Assembly (NCBI GenBank): GCA_023269635.1
Contig: JAHFPN010000007.1
Span: 1 to 39,705, forward strand
DNA: 39,705 bases
Source: Hyphomicrobiales bacterium
Lineage (GTDB): Bacteria; Pseudomonadota; Alphaproteobacteria; Rhizobiales; Xanthobacteraceae
Direction: 5' to 3'
Both the position numbers and the translations under genes were made by a program. Of the stretch, positions 36,942 through 39,705 are shown in pieces. The first letter of the stretch is position 1; the number at the start of each line of letters is the position of its first letter. The notes beneath the pieces were generated by a model, which had not been told where the DNA came from, made no database searches, and was given only the letters and a program-made list of their open reading frames with translations.

Positions 36942-37445
36942 TCAGCGAAATACGAAGCCTTCGGCTTCCGGGCGGAAGTCGACGACGAAGTTCTGCTCGG
37001 CCGCCAGAACGACTTCGCTCGTCTTGTCGTAATCGAAGCCTTCGCTTCGCGGCGTGTCGCGCATGCGCACGGCGATGGTGTGCGGGCCGGCCGCTACGAC
37101 GAAACGCTGGTAGACGCGTCCTGGCCCGTCACCTGAAATCCCCGACGGCGGCAGCGAGGCCCGGTAGATGGTCCGGCCGTCGATATCGAGCTCTACATAG
37201 ATTGCGCCGCGCGTCCGCGGACATTCGAGCGGCTTGCGCATGTTCGGCGGCAGCTTCGCCAGCTCCTCGGCGGTGCGCGTGCGGCACTCCGCCTTGCGGT
37301 TGGAACCGTGCGTGAAGCTGAGCTTGATCACGGCCGTCTGCGCCGGTATTTGCCGGTAATGCGGCCAGTCGGCGAAGGTGGCCGCTGCCGCAAAAATCGC
37401 GGTCAGAACAATGAGTTGAGCGGCCGCACGCAGGGAAGCGATCAT
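36942..37445 (-). CDS. Exported or membrane-anchored protein of unknown function
   Basis: A 167-residue protein that I do not recognise. The N-terminus is hydrophobic (LIVLTAIFAAAATFADW), a signal peptide or single anchor. The rest is soluble, with two cysteines (AECRTRT and PLECPRT) that could form a disulfide and a beta-rich part (IYVELDIDGRTIYRASLP, RFVVAAGPHTIAVRMRD) reminiscent of small Ig-like or carboxypeptidase-regulatory-like folds. Its ATG overlaps the stop of the cytochrome b/ferredoxin fusion by four bases, so it is probably made with that complex and may be an accessory subunit. Confidence 0.75.
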   Translation of the reverse strand: MIASLRAAAQLIVLTAIFAAAATFADWPHYRQIPAQTAVIKLSFTHGSNRKAECRTRTAEELAKLPPNMRKPLECPRTRGAIYVELDIDGRTIYRASLPPSGISGDGPGRVYQRFVVAAGPHTIAVRMRDTPRSEGFDYDKTSEVVLAAEQNFVVDFRPEAEGFVFR

Positions 37446-39019
37446 GATGCCGCCTCCAGACTCTGGGCGATTTCCGGCGCTTCGGCAGGCGCGACGGCGG
37501 GTGCCCCCATATCGCGCCGGTCCGGTGGCAGCGCGGCTACCGCCGCGGTGAATTCAGCGAGTTCGGCGGCGAAACGGCTGCGTTCGGTGGGCGATGCCCA
37601 GATCGCCTTCAGCCGCTCGCGCGGTACCCGCGCGCGTAGATAGGGGCTGCGCGTGCCGCCGATGCGGCCCTGCGTCCAGGCCACGCCCAGGCGGTGATAG
37701 CCTTCGCGTTCGGCGCAGCCTGCAATGACCACGCCGTCCGCCATGCCACGGCTCAGGACGTAGTCGAACAGCGACGGCGGGGCCATGGCGACGCAGGGGA
37801 GTTCGACCGCGCCGGCACCGTGACCCCGCGCCGCGCCATGCGCGCAGGCGAAGATCAGGATGCGGGTCGGGCCGGGGAGCGCGGCGGCGGCCTTCTCCGT
37901 CCGCGCGCGCAATTCGCGCAACGACAGATCCGGAAGCTCGATGCCGCTCTTGAGCTCCTGCGTGCGCCGGAACGGCGTCGACGAAGGACATGCCCCGACG
38001 CAAATGCCGCAGCTCATGCACAGGGAAGTGCTCACCTGCACTTGCTGCGGAAACGGCAGGCCGTCGCTGCGCGGCACCAGCCGAACTGCCTCAAAGGGGC
38101 AATCCTCGACGCAGCGGCCGCAGCCGTTGCAATGTGCGAGATCCACCTCCGCCGCCCGCGCTCGCTTGAACGGCGGAAGCCACGGCAGCACTGCCAACAT
38201 GAGTGTAAAGCCGCCGAGCAACGCCCAGATTGCGCCGCGCGACCACATGTCGGCAAGGGGATAGAGCGGCAGGTAGAACCAATCGAGGCCGACATCGTTC
38301 GGAATCTTCGCGAGATTCGCCGGGCCTTGGCTGAGGGCGGGCTTCCACAACGACACTGCGACGAGTGCGACGAGTATGACCGCGGCGAGCGCCCGCGGCG
38401 GGTTTACCTTCGGCCGCGAGATATGCAGGATGTGCACCCACATGAGAAACAGGAGGATGAGCGGCACCGCGATGTGCATGAACACGAGCAGCGTGAAGAA
38501 GCGGTCACTCAGGCTGCTGGGGGAGAGGAAATTGCGCGCGATCGACTCGCCGAAGATCGGTAGCCAGTCCAGGAGCTCCGAGCTTACGATGGCGACGTAT
38601 TGGGCGAGCTTGTCCCACACCAGCCAATAGCCGGTGATCCCCGACGCGTAGAGCATCCAGATCAGCGGCACGCCGGTGAACCAGGAGAACCAATGCGCGC
38701 CGCGGTACCGATCGAGCGAGAATTCGCGCAACAGATGAATGGCTAGGACTGCCACCATCAGGTCCGAGGCATAGCGATGGAAGCTGCGCATCACGCCGCC
38801 GGCGAACCATTGCGCGTGGGTAATCGCCTCGATTGATTCGTAGGTGTCGACGACACCGGTGTCGAAGAAGATGAATAGGTAAATCCCGCTGACGGCGACA
38901 ATCCAGAACAGGAAGAAGCCGATAGCTCCGAGACGGCCGAACGGATTGAGCTGCGGCGTGAAGATGCCATCGGCGCCGCGCTCGATGAACTCGAAACCCG
39001 TTCTTAAGAGCGAGCGCAC
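37442..39019 (-). CDS. Cytochrome b / 2x[4Fe-4S] ferredoxin / FlpD-like fusion protein
   Basis: A 525-residue membrane redox protein. Residues about 25-225 are a cytochrome b N-terminal domain with two His pairs spaced 14 apart (His81/His95 and His182/His196), enough for two b haems. After another membrane segment (about 262-282) come two ferredoxin motifs: CNGCGRCVEDCP (Cys297, 300, 303, 307) and CMSCGICVGACP (Cys334, 337, 340, 344). The C-terminal part (about 385-470) has FACAHGA, ELPCVAMAPPSLFDYVLSRGMADGVVIAGC, resembling the MvhD/FlpD domain of hydrogenase/heterodisulfide reductase systems. GTG at 39019 with AAGGA upstream is preferred; the frame opens 36 codons earlier but overlaps the SCO1 gene. 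It may pass electrons between quinol and a soluble carrier. Confidence 0.85.
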   Translation of the reverse strand: MRSLLRTGFEFIERGADGIFTPQLNPFGRLGAIGFFLFWIVAVSGIYLFIFFDTGVVDTYESIEAITHAQWFAGGVMRSFHRYASDLMVAVLAIHLLREFSLDRYRGAHWFSWFTGVPLIWMLYASGITGYWLVWDKLAQYVAIVSSELLDWLPIFGESIARNFLSPSSLSDRFFTLLVFMHIAVPLILLFLMWVHILHISRPKVNPPRALAAVILVALVAVSLWKPALSQGPANLAKIPNDVGLDWFYLPLYPLADMWSRGAIWALLGGFTLMLAVLPWLPPFKRARAAEVDLAHCNGCGRCVEDCPFEAVRLVPRSDGLPFPQQVQVSTSLCMSCGICVGACPSSTPFRRTQELKSGIELPDLSLRELRARTEKAAAALPGPTRILIFACAHGAARGHGAGAVELPCVAMAPPSLFDYVLSRGMADGVVIAGCAEREGYHRLGVAWTQGRIGGTRSPYLRARVPRERLKAIWASPTERSRFAAELAEFTAAVAALPPDRRDMGAPAVAPAEAPEIAQSLEAAS

Positions 39020-39053
39020 CGCACCGATCCTTACATGCGATTTCGGCTGGCTC

Positions 39054-39705
39054 TCACGCGCGGCCGCTCTTGAGCCAGGCGCGAGAAATGACAATCGCCG
39101 TGGTGCCGAGCGAGATGACGCCGGCAAGCAGGCTCATGGCGATCGTGTAGCTGATGCGGTAGCGACCCTGGTTCGGGTCATAGACCGTGCACAGGAAGCG
39201 CAGGCGGTCGATCAGGCCGGAGGCGCTGAGGAAGGTGCCGACGGTGCCGTAGACGGCCTCCTTGAGCGGCTCCATGAACACCTGGATCGGGAAATCGTCG
39301 CCATAGACCTGGCGATAGACGCGGCCGTCGCGATCCACGATGGTGACCTGCGACGCGTGCACAAAGCCGCCGCTGCTCGCGGCGAACGTGAAGCCGAGAT
39401 CCTTGGCCAATGCCAAGATTGCGGCCTCATTGCCGCTGAGAAGCCGCCAGTTTGGCAGGTCCACGCCCTGTGCCCGCGCATAGGCCGCCATGCGCATCGG
39501 CGTGTCGTTGCGCACGTCGAAGCCCACGGTGATCACGGTGAAGCGATCGGGCCCCATCAAGCGCTGAGCCTCTTCGACCGATTTCCGCAGCCGCTGCGTG
39601 ATCAGCGGGCAGATATGGTTGCAGCTGGTGTAGATCAGACTCACCACTAGCGGCCGGCCGCGTAGCTGGTCGAGCGTTACGGTCGCCCCGGTAACGTCGA
39701 CAAAT
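39054..39705 (-). CDS. SCO1/SenC-like copper chaperone, 5' partial
   Basis: The frame runs off the right edge of the window; 216 residues are visible. The thioredoxin-like domain has the SCO copper site: VVSLIYTSCNHICP (Cys-x3-Cys) and the distal His in GGFVHASQVTIVD. Its wording VTLDQLRGRP before this is standard. Unlike most SCO proteins it also has a C-terminal membrane segment (ISYTIAMSLLAGVISLGTTAIVI). SCO proteins help insert copper into cytochrome oxidase Cu-A or act as thiol-disulfide reductases. Here it heads the cytochrome b/ferredoxin group, with 34 bases to the next start. Confidence 0.9.
   Translation of the reverse strand, partial: FVDVTGATVTLDQLRGRPLVVSLIYTSCNHICPLITQRLRKSVEEAQRLMGPDRFTVITVGFDVRNDTPMRMAAYARAQGVDLPNWRLLSGNEAAILALAKDLGFTFAASSGGFVHASQVTIVDRDGRVYRQVYGDDFPIQVFMEPLKEAVYGTVGTFLSASGLIDRLRFLCTVYDPNQGRYRISYTIAMSLLAGVISLGTTAIVISRAWLKSGRA

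Overview
The window is GC-rich, densely coded DNA that reads like an alphaproteobacterium of the Bradyrhizobium/Rhodopseudomonas type (order Hyphomicrobiales). The clues are the many branched-chain-amino-acid-type (HAAT) ABC transporters paired with acyl-CoA ligases, the intergenic repeats with recurring 'attccctg' words, and the codon use. This placement is inference; there is no rRNA gene in the window to confirm it.

Left end (1-4639, + strand): the end of a MacA-like adaptor, a MacB-like ATPase and permease as separate genes, and an oligopeptidase B (S9 protease) with an N-terminal hydrophobic segment.

Centre-left (5490-14513) is the most interesting part: a compact selenocysteine island. 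selD lies on the + strand. On the - strand, in transcription order, come a thioredoxin-reductase-like flavoprotein, two tandem paralogous genes each broken at codon 97 by an in-frame TGA, then selA, selB and selC (tRNA-Sec, anticodon TCA). The reading frame continues across both TGAs (L-U-S-T-C). A hairpin with a GGUC loop begins a few bases after each TGA, and a 47-base block around TGA plus hairpin is identical in the two copies. I read these as two 542-residue selenoproteins with a Sec-x-x-Cys motif, encoded beside the machinery that makes them and beside a plausible reductase. A second oddity is that selC lies entirely inside the 3' end of the selB reading frame, on the same strand.

Middle (15469-32277): two HAAT uptake systems. 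System 1 has a divergent acyl-CoA ligase (-) and livK-livH-livM-livG-livF followed by a second livH-livM pair and a small exported YtkA-like protein (+). System 2 (-) runs acyl-CoA ligase, livK, livH, livM, livF, livG, with a TetR gene upstream. A 10-2-10 inverted repeat between the TetR gene and a divergent MetE-like gene, and a degenerate copy ahead of the ligase, look like operators of that TetR protein. In both systems a strong stem-loop sits between livK and livH.

Right end (32377-39705): a short MetE-like zinc methyltransferase, a nitrilase, an isopentenyl-diphosphate isomerase, and a - strand electron-transfer group: SCO1-like protein, a cytochrome b / 2x[4Fe-4S] / C-terminal FlpD-like fusion, an unknown exported protein, a hemerythrin and a class I cytochrome c.

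The gaps of more than 300 bases at 4640-5489, 14514-15468, 24330-24786 and 33505-34028 mostly hold copies of one dispersed, decayed intergenic repeat family. A shorter stretch of it may also lie in 35754-36087.
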